The notes beneath the pieces were generated by a model. The model was not told where the DNA came from, searched no databases, and was given only the letters and a program-made list of their open reading frames with translations. Below, in pieces: positions 1 through 8,204 of a stretch of 64,000 bases of DNA. A program made the position numbers and the translations under genes. Source of the DNA: Microbacterium sp. GCS4 (GTDB lineage: Bacteria > Actinomycetota > Actinomycetes > Actinomycetales > Microbacteriaceae); assembly GCF_001262495.1 (NCBI RefSeq), contig NZ_LGYE01000001.1, forward strand, positions 620,001 to 684,000. Reading direction: 5' to 3'. The number at the start of each line of letters is the position of its first letter. The first letter of the stretch is position 1.

Positions 1-1590
1 CGCGACCTAGAGAGCGGCGAGACGCTCCCCGACGAGATCCCGAACACCGGTGGGGCGTTCTTCACCCCCGACGGCACCGGCGTGCTCTACACCACCCGTG
101 ACGACGCGTGGCGTCCCGACGCCCTGTGGCTGCATCGCCTCGGCACACCCGTCGCGGACGACGTGCAGCTCTTCCATGAACCCGACGAGAAGTTCTGGCT
201 CGGTGCCGGGATCACCCGCAGCCGCCGCTACCTCGTGATCGCCGTCGGATCGAGCGTCACGAGCGAGGAGCGTCTGGTCGACCTGACCGGTGACCTCACA
301 GCGGAGCCGCAGATGGTCTGGCCGCGACGCGAGGGCGTGGAGTACTCGCTCGAGCACGCGATCGTCGACGGCGAGGATCGCCTGTTCATCCTGCACAACG
401 ATGGCGCCCTGGACTTCGAGCTCGTATCGGTCCGCGCGGACGATCCGCAGGGCGACCGACGCGTCGTGCTGGCCCACGAGCCGGGCCGACGCCTGCTCGG
501 CATGGACGCGTTCCGTGACTTCGCGACCGTCGAGTACCGCCGTGAGGGTCTCGAGCGCGTCGGACTGCTCGACTACTCCACGGATGCCGTCGAGGACGTC
601 GTCTTCGACGAGCCGCTGTACTCGGCCGGCGTGAGCGGCAACCCGGAGTGGCATTCGCCGTTCCTGCGCCTCGGCTACACGTCCTTCGTGACTCCCGGCA
701 CGGTGTACGAGCTCGACCTCGCGACGCGGGAGCTCGTGCTGCGCAAGCAGGTGACGGTGCTCGGCGGCTACGAACCGCAGGACTACGACCAGCGGCGCAC
801 GTGGGCGACGGCGTCCGACGGAACACAGGTGCCGATCTCCCTGGTCTGGAAGCGGTCGTTCGGCGAGCCCGGCGACGCACCCCGCCCCGTGCACCTCTAC
901 GGCTACGGCTCCTACGAGCACTCGATCGACCCCGGCTTCTCGGTCATGCGCCTGTCGGAGCTGGATCGCGGCGTGGTCTTCGCCGTCGCGCACGTGCGCG
1001 GCGGTGGCGAGATGGGTCGTCAGTGGTACGAGGACGGCAAGCTGCTGCACAAGCGCAACACGTTCACGGATTTCGTCGCCTGCGCCGAGCATCTCGTCGC
1101 GAGCGGCGTCACGACGCCCAAGCGCCTGGTCGCCGAGGGCGGCAGCGCCGGCGGTCTGCTGATGGGCGCGATCACGAACCTGGCCCCGGAGCTCTTCGCC
1201 GGCGTGCTCGCGGCCGTGCCCTTCGTCGACGCCTTGACCACGATCCTCGACCCCTCGCTGCCGCTCACCGTGATCGAGTGGGATGAGTGGGGCGACCCGC
1301 TGCACGACCCCGACGTGTACGCGTACATGAAGTCGTACACGCCCTATGAGAACATCGGCAACGGTTCGACCTATCCGCGGATCCTCGCCGTCACCTCATT
1401 GAACGACTCGCGCGTCGCCTACGTCGAACCCGCGAAGTGGGTCGCGGCGCTGCGCGAGGCCGGCGCGGAGGACGTGCTGCTCAAGTGCGAGATGGTCGCC
1501 GGCCACGGCGGCGTCAGCGGTCGGTACAACTCGTGGAAGGAGCGGGCTTTCGAGCTGGCCTGGCTCCTCGACACGGTCGGCCTCGCCTGA
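1..1590 (+). CDS. ptrB: Oligopeptidase B (S9A serine peptidase), 5'-partial
   Basis: Cytoplasmic serine peptidase of the prolyl oligopeptidase family that cleaves short peptides after basic residues (family knowledge). The frame is open from base 1, so the start and roughly the first quarter of the protein lie outside the window (529 residues seen; family length about 690-730). The visible part holds the end of the beta-propeller and the whole alpha/beta-hydrolase domain. The catalytic triad is legible in fragment numbering: Ser382 in GGSAGG, Asp469 in SLNDSRV and His502 in AGHGGVSGR. The GGSAGGLLMGA context fits oligopeptidase B better than prolyl endopeptidase. The gene stops 35 bp before a long palindrome that may end its transcript. 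Confidence 0.93.
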   Translation, partial: RDLESGETLPDEIPNTGGAFFTPDGTGVLYTTRDDAWRPDALWLHRLGTPVADDVQLFHEPDEKFWLGAGITRSRRYLVIAVGSSVTSEERLVDLTGDLTAEPQMVWPRREGVEYSLEHAIVDGEDRLFILHNDGALDFELVSVRADDPQGDRRVVLAHEPGRRLLGMDAFRDFATVEYRREGLERVGLLDYSTDAVEDVVFDEPLYSAGVSGNPEWHSPFLRLGYTSFVTPGTVYELDLATRELVLRKQVTVLGGYEPQDYDQRRTWATASDGTQVPISLVWKRSFGEPGDAPRPVHLYGYGSYEHSIDPGFSVMRLSELDRGVVFAVAHVRGGGEMGRQWYEDGKLLHKRNTFTDFVACAEHLVASGVTTPKRLVAEGGSAGGLLMGAITNLAPELFAGVLAAVPFVDALTTILDPSLPLTVIEWDEWGDPLHDPDVYAYMKSYTPYENIGNGSTYPRILAVTSLNDSRVAYVEPAKWVAALREAGAEDVLLKCEMVAGHGGVSGRYNSWKERAFELAWLLDTVGLA

Positions 1591-1625
1591 CGGCATCCGC
1601 GTCCCTTCCCTCCGCCCTGCGCGAT

Positions 1626-1696
1626 GAGGTAGGCGATCGCGCGGAGGGAGGACGATTCACGCAAGATCGTCCTCCCTCCGCGCGTTTACCTACCTC
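1626..1696. repeat. Long palindromic repeat, copy A of a family flanking the next gene
   Basis: Two 31-base arms (1626-1656 and 1666-1696) pair across a 9-base loop with only four internal mismatches; the arms begin GAGGTAGG and carry CGCGCGGAGGGAGGACGAT. A single-arm copy with four differences in 32 bases lies at 2656-2687, beyond the DUF559 gene. The position just behind ptrB fits a terminator. The repetition and the length of the arms suggest a dispersed palindromic element instead, or as well. Confidence 0.8.
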
Positions 1697-1802
1697 CCTT
1701 GCGCTTCGACTCGCCCTCCACATCACGAGGTCTCCGTCGAGTGTCCCCATCCCGTGCGTCAGCGGTCTGGCCGGTGACCGTGGACCGCCCATCCTGGTGC
1801 GT

Positions 1803-2645
1803 GTGGACAGACTGACGACATGGATGCGGAGCCGGAACGGCGTCGCCCACAGCACGGCCCTTCGGAATGCCGGATTCACCGACGCGACAATTCGCCGCGC
1901 CGTCGCGAGCGGGCATCTCGTAAGAGTGCGACGCTCCTGGCTCATCGACCCGACCTGCTCGCAGGCCCGGCGACGTGCGGCGGCGGGCGGCGGACGCATC
2001 ACCTGCGTCACGGCCGCGCTCGAGCTAGGGCTGTGGACCCCGGCGATGGACTCGGTGCACATCGCCGTCCCGGCCACGGCATCCCGCAATCGAGGCGAGG
2101 ATGTGACGAATCACTGGGCGCGCGGGCCGATACCCGTGCCGTCGAGGTCCGCCGAGGAGCCTCTCCTGAACGTGCTGTTCCATGTCGCCCGCTGCCTCGA
2201 ACCGGCCGACGCCCTTGCGGTGTGGGAGTCTGCCCTGCATCTGCAGCGGATCACCGACGTCGAACTCGCGCGCGTGCGGTGGCGATCAGCGCGCGCCGAT
2301 AGCCTGGCCGCCGTTGCGTCCTCCCTGTCGGACTCCGGATTGGAGACGCGATTCGTCTGGCTCATGCGCGAGATCGGCGTCACCGTCCGACAGCAGGTGT
2401 GGATCGACGGTCACCCTCTCGACGGCCTGATCGGCGATTCCCTGGCCGTGCAGATCGACGGGTTCGCCCATCACAGCGCGGCTCGCGATCGACGACGCGA
2501 CATCCGCGCCGACGCACGCCTGGTGCTACGGGGCTACACCACGCTGCGGTTCGACTTCCACCAACTGCTCTTCACTCCGGACGAAGTGCAGGCGACCGTG
2601 CTCACCGCCATCGCACAGGGGCTTCATCGGTCGAGACTGCGCTGA
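1803..2645 (+). CDS. DUF559-type (Vsr-like fold) protein with AbiEi-like N-terminal helix-turn-helix
   Basis: A 280-residue protein of a family common in actinobacteria. Residues 1-50 resemble the winged-helix start of AbiEi-type antitoxins. Residues 175-275 resemble DUF559, a domain with the fold of very-short-patch repair endonucleases. Visible landmarks are Glu181 (SGLETRF), Asp207, Asp212, and QIDGFAHH at 217-224, where the usual acidic residue before DG is Gln217, so nuclease activity is doubtful. I chose GTG 1803 because CATCCT lies 7 bases ahead, matching the leaderless pattern of other genes here; no Shine-Dalgarno is visible and ATG 1824 is the alternative. No toxin partner adjoins it. 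Repeats of one palindrome family lie on both sides. Its function is unknown. Confidence 0.72.
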   Translation: MDRLTTWMRSRNGVAHSTALRNAGFTDATIRRAVASGHLVRVRRSWLIDPTCSQARRRAAAGGGRITCVTAALELGLWTPAMDSVHIAVPATASRNRGEDVTNHWARGPIPVPSRSAEEPLLNVLFHVARCLEPADALAVWESALHLQRITDVELARVRWRSARADSLAAVASSLSDSGLETRFVWLMREIGVTVRQQVWIDGHPLDGLIGDSLAVQIDGFAHHSAARDRRRDIRADARLVLRGYTTLRFDFHQLLFTPDEVQATVLTAIAQGLHRSRLR

Positions 2646-2655
2646 CGGGTGCAAC

Positions 2656-2687
2656 GAGGTAGGCGATCGCGCGAAGGTAGGAGGATC
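2656..2687. repeat. Palindrome-family repeat, copy B (single arm)
   Basis: A 32-base sequence starting GAGGTAGGCGATCGCGCG, 10 bp behind the DUF559 stop. It matches the left arm at 1626-1657 at 28 of 32 positions. No second arm follows. With copy A it brackets the gene in the same orientation, as direct repeats of the left arm. Confidence 0.75.
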
Positions 2688-2749
2688 CAGGTCGAATCCC
2701 CCTACGCCGGCGTGATCACCTCCGCACGCGCCCGCACCCCGCGCCCCGC

Positions 2750-3778
2750 TCAGCCGAACAGCGCGGCGGCTTCGTCGTACCGGCTGCGCGGGACGGTGTT
2801 GAGCTCGCCGAGTGCCTCCGCGAAGGGGACCCGCACGATGTCGGTGCCCTGCATGGCGACCATCTGGCCCCACGCGCCGTCGACGATGGCATCGGCAGCA
2901 TGCAGGCCGAGGCGCGTCGCGAGGACGCGGTCGAAGGCCGAGGGCGATCCACCGCGCTGGATGTGGCCGAGGATCGTCGCGCGGGTCTCGATGCCCGTGA
3001 GACGCTCGATCTCGGGGGCGAGCCGGTCGCCGATGCCACCCAGCCGCGGGCGGTTGAAGGCATCCAGCCCCTTGTCGCTGTAGGCCTCGTCCATGCCCTG
3101 CAGCTTGAATCCCTCGGACACGACGACCAGAGGGGCGCGGCCGCGGTCATGAGCGCTCGTCACGAGCGCCGTGATCTCTTCGAGCGTCTGCGGGACCTCG
3201 GGGATGAGGATCGCGTGAGCGCCCGCGGCCATGCCGGCGTGCAGGGCGATCCACCCCACGTGCCGTCCCATGACCTCGGCGACCATGCAGCGCTGATGCG
3301 AGTCGCCGGTCGTGCGCAGGCGGTCCATCGCGTCCGTGGCGATGTTGACCGCCGTGTCGAAGCCGAACGAGTAGTCGGTGGCCCGTAGATCGTTGTCGAT
3401 GGTCTTCGGCACGCCGATGACGTTGATGCCGTCCTTCGCGAGGCGGTCCGCCGCCGCGAGCGTCCCCTCGCCGCCGATCGCGATGATGCCGTCGATCTTG
3501 TGCCCGTACAGGGTCTTGGCGATGTTCTCCGCGCCGCCGCGCTCGCCCTCGTAGGGGTTGGTGCGGCTGGTTCCGAGGATCGTGCCGCCGACCTTCGAGA
3601 GTCCCTTGACCTCGTGGCGAGTGAGCGGGAAGAAGTCGCCGTCGACGACGCCGCGCCATCCGTCACGGATGCCGACGAACTCGAGGTCGTAGGTCGTGGT
3701 GCCCTTGAGCACGATGCCGCGGATGACCGCGTTGAGTCCGGGGCAGTCGCCGCCGCTCGTCAGGATGCCGATCTTCAT
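2750..3778 (-). CDS. pfkA: 6-phosphofructokinase
   Basis: Phosphorylates fructose 6-phosphate to fructose 1,6-bisphosphate, the committing step of glycolysis, in the cytoplasm. 342 residues, a normal length for the compact single-domain type. The nucleotide loop TSGGDCPGLN is at 8-17, GGEGT at 102-106 and the catalytic PKTIDND at 124-130 (proton acceptor Asp128). Gly105 in GGEGT is the ATP-type residue, where pyrophosphate-dependent enzymes carry Asp. Lys125 in PKTIDND is the residue of the pyrophosphate and mixed actinobacterial group; on balance I call it ATP-dependent. The ATG has GAGG upstream, and a TAGTGT -10-like box lies about 50 bp ahead. Monocistronic as far as can be seen. Confidence 0.95.
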   Translation of the reverse strand: MKIGILTSGGDCPGLNAVIRGIVLKGTTTYDLEFVGIRDGWRGVVDGDFFPLTRHEVKGLSKVGGTILGTSRTNPYEGERGGAENIAKTLYGHKIDGIIAIGGEGTLAAADRLAKDGINVIGVPKTIDNDLRATDYSFGFDTAVNIATDAMDRLRTTGDSHQRCMVAEVMGRHVGWIALHAGMAAGAHAILIPEVPQTLEEITALVTSAHDRGRAPLVVVSEGFKLQGMDEAYSDKGLDAFNRPRLGGIGDRLAPEIERLTGIETRATILGHIQRGGSPSAFDRVLATRLGLHAADAIVDGAWGQMVAMQGTDIVRVPFAEALGELNTVPRSRYDEAAALFG

Positions 3779-3947
3779 GCTTGCCTCAGAGGGATTCGGG
3801 AACAGGGGGAAAGGCGACTCTGCCTGCGATCGACACTAGCGGTCGGGAGCGAGCATCCGCCATTCGAGACGGTGAAAACAGCCGATCTTGCCGCCGAATC
3901 GAGACGAATCGGCAGAAGTTCACCCGATTCACATCCGAGACGAGAAA

Positions 3948-3979
3948 TCGGCGTCAAGAATCTGAATTCTTGACGCCGA
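3948..3979 (-). terminator. Rho-independent terminator of the SNF2 helicase gene
   Basis: A perfect 14-bp stem (3948-3961 with 3966-3979) closes a 4-base loop, 31 bp past the helicase stop. On the minus strand it is followed by TTTCTC, a short U-run. It also separates the helicase from pfkA. Confidence 0.8.
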
Positions 3980-4010
3980 CTTCCGTGGCCGAGTCAGCTG
4001 CTCGCGACGC

Positions 4011-6155
4011 TCAGGCCGCGCCCAGAGCCTCGCGCAGCAGGTGCATCAGAGCACCGAGCTGCACGGGCTCGGCCGCAGCGTCATCGGTCGTCTCCCCGTC
4101 GAGGGCCCGCGCTGCGAGCCCCTGCTTCTGGTCGATGAGCTCGGCGATCTTCGTGTCGACCGTGTGAGCGGCGATGATGCGCCACGCCGTCACGGGCTCG
4201 TCCTGACCGATGCGGTGCACGCGGTCGATCGCCTGCGTCTGCTCCGCCGCGGTCCACGACAGCTCGGCGAGCACGACGTTCGACGCTGCCTGCATGTTGA
4301 GTCCCACACCGGCGGCGGTGAGCGAGCACACCGCGATGCCCACCTCGGGATCGCCGTTGAAGTCGTCGATCGCCTGCTGGCGCGCGGCCGAGGTCTGGTC
4401 TCCGCGGATCGACACCGAGCGGATGCCGGCGGCGGCGAAGTGCGCCTCTGCCTGATCCATCACGTCGATGTGCTTCGCGAAGAACACCACCTTTCCGACC
4501 GACCGCTGCAGCTGAGCCGCATAGTCCGCGGCGAGCTGGGCCTTGGCCTGTCCGATCCGGCGCACCATCGTGAAGACGTTGTCGCCGCCCGTTCCCGCCG
4601 CCTTCGACTCCTCGAGCTCGTTCTGCGCCACGAGGCGGACGATGTCGTCGTCGATCTCCCCCGGAGCGAGGCCGCGGTCGCCGCGCGCCTCGATGATGCG
4701 CCGATACCGCGCCGCGAGACGCTCGCCGAGCTCGCGCTCCGCTTGCCGGATGCTGCGCCCGAACTCGTCGTCGAGCTGCACCGGCAGATCCGCGATGAGC
4801 TTGTCGGGGAGATCTGCCGCGACGTCCTTCTTCTTGCGGCGCACGATCCCCATCGAGATCACGGCGTCACGCGCCTCCGGATAGAAGGCCTTGTCGGCAG
4901 GCGTGAAACCCGTCGCGTCGAGCTTCTCCATGAGCACGGGCCCGGGCTTCTCCCCCGTGGTCCACCCCAGGAAACGCCAGATCGCGTCGAAGTCCTCGAC
5001 GTCGTTGATGAGCGGAGTCCCGGTGAGGGCGAGCATGAGCGGGTTGCCGCCCGGCGTGCGCTCCCGCACCCGCGAGGCGAGCGACAGCACGTTCTGCGAC
5101 CGCTGCGAACTGAGGTTCTTGATGAAGTGCGCTTCGTCGACGACCATGCCGCGCAGCCCGATGGAAGCGAGCCACGACATGTGCCGGTCGAGGATCTCGT
5201 AGTTCACGATGAACACATCGGCGAAGGCGTCGATGTCGTCGCCATCGCCCTGGATGACGGTGGCGCGGCGCTGGGGCGTCCAGCGCTCGACCTCGCGCGC
5301 CCAGTTCATCTTGACCACGTTCGGCACCACGACGAGGAGCGGGTACGCGCCCGCGACCGACGCGGCGAGCACGGACTGCGCCGTCTTGCCGAGCCCGGGC
5401 TCGTCCGCGAGGAGGAAGCTGCGGTGCCCTTCCCGGACCGCTTCGAGGAAGCGCGACTGGTGCACCATGACCTCGAGGCCCTTGGGCGACAGGTGGTCGA
5501 ACTCGGGCGCGGGCGGGAGATCCATGCTGGCTGCGGAGCCACCGGCTCCCGACTCGAACGCCTTGTAGAGCGGGCCCATGAGCTCCCACCCGTCGAGCCG
5601 GCGACGCGGAGTCGTGGTGGCGCGCGGCGTCAGATCGGGCGCAAGGAACGGGTTCGCGAGCTGACGCGCCTCGACCGACGGCGGAGTGACCTGCCGCTCG
5701 GCGATCGCGGCGGGCACGACCGGCACCTGGATGGGCGCGATGTCCGCAATGATGAGCTCCTCGGGAGCGAGCTCCGCGCCGGACTCGAGCAACCAGTCGC
5801 GACGCATGCGCTTGGCCACAGGCGAGGTGGCCTGGTCGGCCTCGAGCAGCTGGATCAGCGAGGTGTCGCGCGCAGCGGTCTTCGCAAGGATCGTCGCGAC
5901 CCCGTCCAGACGCTTGAGGAGCTCGGCGCGCGCGGCGTCGGCGATCTCGGCATCCGCCTTGACCCTGGCGCGCTCCTCGCGCACCAGGAACGCGATCACC
6001 TGGAACTTGACCCGGTTCGTCGGGCCGAGCTTGCCTCGCTGCGACTTCGCCTCGATCTCGCGCACCTTGCGCGCGAGGATCGGGATGAGGGGCGCCTCAT
6101 CGTCGCGACGGGATGTCTTCTTGCGCCGCGTGGCGGCGGTTGCCGTGGTCGGCAT
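4011..6155 (-). CDS. SNF2-family DEAD/DEAH-box helicase-like ATPase
   Basis: A Swi2/Snf2-type superfamily-2 ATPase of 714 residues, presumed to move along double-stranded DNA or remodel protein-DNA complexes. The N-terminal 200 residues are basic and not assigned to a domain. The helicase core has Walker A DEPGLGKTA (251-259), DEAH at 340-343 and motif III LTGTPL (377-382). The C-terminal lobe carries GIAVCSLTAAGVGLN and the arginine-finger motif AIDRVHRIGQ. ATG 6155 is preceded by a strong AGGAGGAGC site. No methyltransferase, restriction or defence gene adjoins it, so I see no reason to place it in a phage-defence system. A terminator follows directly. Confidence 0.88.
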   Translation of the reverse strand: MPTTATAATRRKKTSRRDDEAPLIPILARKVREIEAKSQRGKLGPTNRVKFQVIAFLVREERARVKADAEIADAARAELLKRLDGVATILAKTAARDTSLIQLLEADQATSPVAKRMRRDWLLESGAELAPEELIIADIAPIQVPVVPAAIAERQVTPPSVEARQLANPFLAPDLTPRATTTPRRRLDGWELMGPLYKAFESGAGGSAASMDLPPAPEFDHLSPKGLEVMVHQSRFLEAVREGHRSFLLADEPGLGKTAQSVLAASVAGAYPLLVVVPNVVKMNWAREVERWTPQRRATVIQGDGDDIDAFADVFIVNYEILDRHMSWLASIGLRGMVVDEAHFIKNLSSQRSQNVLSLASRVRERTPGGNPLMLALTGTPLINDVEDFDAIWRFLGWTTGEKPGPVLMEKLDATGFTPADKAFYPEARDAVISMGIVRRKKKDVAADLPDKLIADLPVQLDDEFGRSIRQAERELGERLAARYRRIIEARGDRGLAPGEIDDDIVRLVAQNELEESKAAGTGGDNVFTMVRRIGQAKAQLAADYAAQLQRSVGKVVFFAKHIDVMDQAEAHFAAAGIRSVSIRGDQTSAARQQAIDDFNGDPEVGIAVCSLTAAGVGLNMQAASNVVLAELSWTAAEQTQAIDRVHRIGQDEPVTAWRIIAAHTVDTKIAELIDQKQGLAARALDGETTDDAAAEPVQLGALMHLLREALGAA

Positions 6156-6357
6156 GCTCCTCCTGAGCGTGAAGGCCCTGCATCCCCATGATGCGAAGCC
6201 GTTCTCGATGTCCGCGTGTGGCGCGAGCCAGGACCGTGCGGACTGCAGTACCGGTCGACATCGATGCGCGATTGCAGCGGGAGATCGGTGACGACCGCGT
6301 CCATTCTATGTCATCACGACGCGCGTGCGCAGTCCCCGCCACGCCGGAGGCCGCCGG

Positions 6358-7311
6358 TCAAGGGACGACGGAGTCCAGGACCCGCTCGGCGTCGGTGACA
6401 TCCGCCGCCATCTGCGCCTTGAGCTTCTCGATCCCCTCGAACGCGACCATGCCACGCAGCCTCTCGATGAACTCGACGGTCACGTCGTGCCCGTAGAGGT
6501 CGAGGTCGTTCTCCCCCAGCACATGAGCCTCCACCTGCCGCTCGAGCACGTCGTCGAATGTCGGATTGGTGCCGACGGAGATCGCAGCGCGGTGACGCAC
6601 ACCCGTGTCGTGATCCACGAGCCAGCCCGCATACACGCCGTCGGCAGGCACGAACGAGTCGACGGACGCCGAGAGGTTCGCCGTGGGGAAGCCGAGCTCG
6701 CGCCCGCGCTTGAGCCCGTGGACGACTTCGCCGCGCACGTCGACCGGACGGTCGAGCACGCGAGCGGCGGTCGACACATCGCCGTCGATCAGCAGCTCAC
6801 GGATCCAGGTCGACGAGACACGTCGGTCGGAGCCGTCGAGGTATACGTCGTCGACCACCTCGACCGTGAAGCCGTGCGCGGGGGCGAGTTCACGGAGGAG
6901 CTCGGGGGTGCCTGCTCCGCCGTGTCCGAAACGGAAGTCCTCACCCACCAGGACGGTCGACACCCGCAGTGCGCCGACGAGGATCTGAGTCACGAAGTCC
7001 TCCGCCGTGAGCGCGGCGAGCCGCTCGTCGAAGGTGAGCATCAGGGTCGCATCGAGTTCGAGCTCGCCGAGCAGCTCGAGCTTGCGGTCGACGGTGACGA
7101 CATTCTCGGGGCATCGGTCTGGACGCAGCACGGCGAGGGGATTGCGGTCGAAGGTCACGGCCACCGAGCGCACCCCGGAGGCCGACGCCGCGTCGCGGAG
7201 TCGGCGGATCACCGCACGGTGCCCGGCGTGGACACCATCGAACTTGCCGATCGCGACAGCCGACGGACCGAAGTCCACGGGCACCTCCTGCGGGTCGCGG
7301 AAGACGATCAC
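6358..7311 (-). CDS. ribF: Bifunctional riboflavin kinase / FAD synthetase
   Basis: Makes FMN from riboflavin and then FAD from FMN in the cytoplasm. 317 residues. The N-terminal nucleotidyltransferase half has GKFDGVHAGHRAVI near residue 19. The C-terminal riboflavin kinase half contains GRELGFPTANL and the VEFIERLRG end. I chose GTG 7311, not an in-frame start further upstream, because the protein then begins with the family-typical IVFRD and its GTG overlaps the stop of the preceding membrane-protein gene as GTGA, implying coupled translation. RibF downstream of truB is a classic arrangement; here two small membrane-protein genes separate them. Confidence 0.93.
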   Translation of the reverse strand: MIVFRDPQEVPVDFGPSAVAIGKFDGVHAGHRAVIRRLRDAASASGVRSVAVTFDRNPLAVLRPDRCPENVVTVDRKLELLGELELDATLMLTFDERLAALTAEDFVTQILVGALRVSTVLVGEDFRFGHGGAGTPELLRELAPAHGFTVEVVDDVYLDGSDRRVSSTWIRELLIDGDVSTAARVLDRPVDVRGEVVHGLKRGRELGFPTANLSASVDSFVPADGVYAGWLVDHDTGVRHRAAISVGTNPTFDDVLERQVEAHVLGENDLDLYGHDVTVEFIERLRGMVAFEGIEKLKAQMAADVTDAERVLDSVVP

Positions 7312-7754
7312 GCCCGCACCTCGGCGCCCCGGGTCTCGGCATCCGCAACCACCGGGCGATGCGTGCGCAGCCACCAGATGCCGAACACGGGGAGCACGAG
7401 CGGGATGAAGAGGTAGCCTCGGCCGAACATCGACCACACGGTGTCGTGCGGGAACAGGTCCGGCAGGAAGAGGCTCAGCGCTCCCACCACGAGCACCCCG
7501 GTGAGCTCGAAGACGATCGCGACCCAGGCGACCGTGTACCAGCCGGCGCGTCGGGCGAACACGAGAGCCAGCGTCGCCAGGACGTAGACGACCGCCGCGA
7601 GCGCGGAGAGCGCGTAGGCGAGAGGCGCCTCGTCGAACTGGCGGACGATCTGCACGAAGCTGCGACCGGTCGCGGCCAGCGCCATCACGGCGTAGACGAT
7701 CACGAGGACACGGCCGATGCCGGTCATCCGAGAGGAAGGGTGGGAGGTGCTCAT
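7308..7754 (-). CDS. Small membrane protein, four predicted helices
   Basis: A 148-residue hydrophobic protein with about four membrane-spanning stretches (near residues 9-28, 45-64, 75-98 and 112-130) and a charged tail. I do not recognise a functional family; similar proteins are often seen beside ribF in Microbacteriaceae (from memory, unchecked). ATG 7754 is preferred over ATG 7766 because TAGAAT, a good -10 box, overlaps the upstream ATG, and GGATCGAG lies just ahead of 7754. The stop overlaps the ribF start. Confidence 0.75.
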   Translation of the reverse strand: MSTSHPSSRMTGIGRVLVIVYAVMALAATGRSFVQIVRQFDEAPLAYALSALAAVVYVLATLALVFARRAGWYTVAWVAIVFELTGVLVVGALSLFLPDLFPHDTVWSMFGRGYLFIPLVLPVFGIWWLRTHRPVVADAETRGAEVRA

Positions 7755-7764
7755 AGCTCGATCC

Positions 7765-7770
7765 ATTCTA
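7765..7770 (-). promoter_or_regulatory. -10 box TAGAAT for the membrane-protein/ribF unit
   Basis: TAGAAT on the minus strand, 10 bases ahead of ATG 7754. It overlaps the alternative ATG 7766, which makes that codon unlikely as a start. No clear -35 is seen. Confidence 0.45.
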
Positions 7771-7835
7771 GGCGCGCCCCGAGCACACCGGAGTCGTGCG
7801 CTGGACGGCCGTGACGGATCATGACCGAGCGCCGG

Positions 7836-8204
7836 TCATGCGATCTGGACAGTCCAGATCACGTGCATCCGCCACACCATGACCGCGACCGCGAGAGCCG
7901 CGACGCCGAGGATCACGGTGCTCCATCTGCTGCGCTCCATGAGCGCCCACAGCACGGCCCCGATCGGGAGGAGCACGGCCGAGACGAGGTAGACCCAGTA
8001 CTCGAGAAGATCGCCGGTCGGGGGGTTTCCGGCGAAGGGCGCGACGATCGCGGCCACGACCTGCACCACGAGCAGCAGCTCGACCAGCGCGAGGGCGCCG
8101 ACGGACCAGTCGCTCGGGCGGCGTCCGGCGAGACCGACGATCACGCAGAACAGCCCCGCCGCGACGGCGACGGCGACCTGCACGATCGTGAACCACAGGA
8201 TCAT
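7836..8204 (-). CDS. Small membrane protein, four predicted helices
   Basis: A 122-residue hydrophobic protein with about four transmembrane stretches (around 4-25, 36-57, 70-86 and 94-118) and almost no soluble part. I do not recognise its family. Its ATG overlaps the truB stop as ATGA (8201-8204), so it is translated from the truB transcript, probably by re-initiation. It may be functionally unrelated to truB; the coupling only shows co-expression. Confidence 0.72.
   Translation of the reverse strand: MILWFTIVQVAVAVAAGLFCVIVGLAGRRPSDWSVGALALVELLLVVQVVAAIVAPFAGNPPTGDLLEYWVYLVSAVLLPIGAVLWALMERSRWSTVILGVAALAVAVMVWRMHVIWTVQIA

Noticed and set aside
7..1305. 432-codon open frame on the minus strand under ptrB
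   Set aside because: Compositional shadow of a high-GC gene; the plus-strand frame has a clear catalytic triad and the antisense product is Arg/Ala/Val-rich with no motif.
1803..2645. AbiE-type toxin-antitoxin system
   Set aside because: Only an AbiEi-like N-terminus is present; there is no AbiEii nucleotidyltransferase toxin next to either DUF559 gene.
2750..3778. Pyrophosphate-dependent phosphofructokinase
   Set aside because: The residue that blocks ATP (Asp in the GGED form) is Gly here; only the Lys of PKTIDND is shared with the pyrophosphate type.
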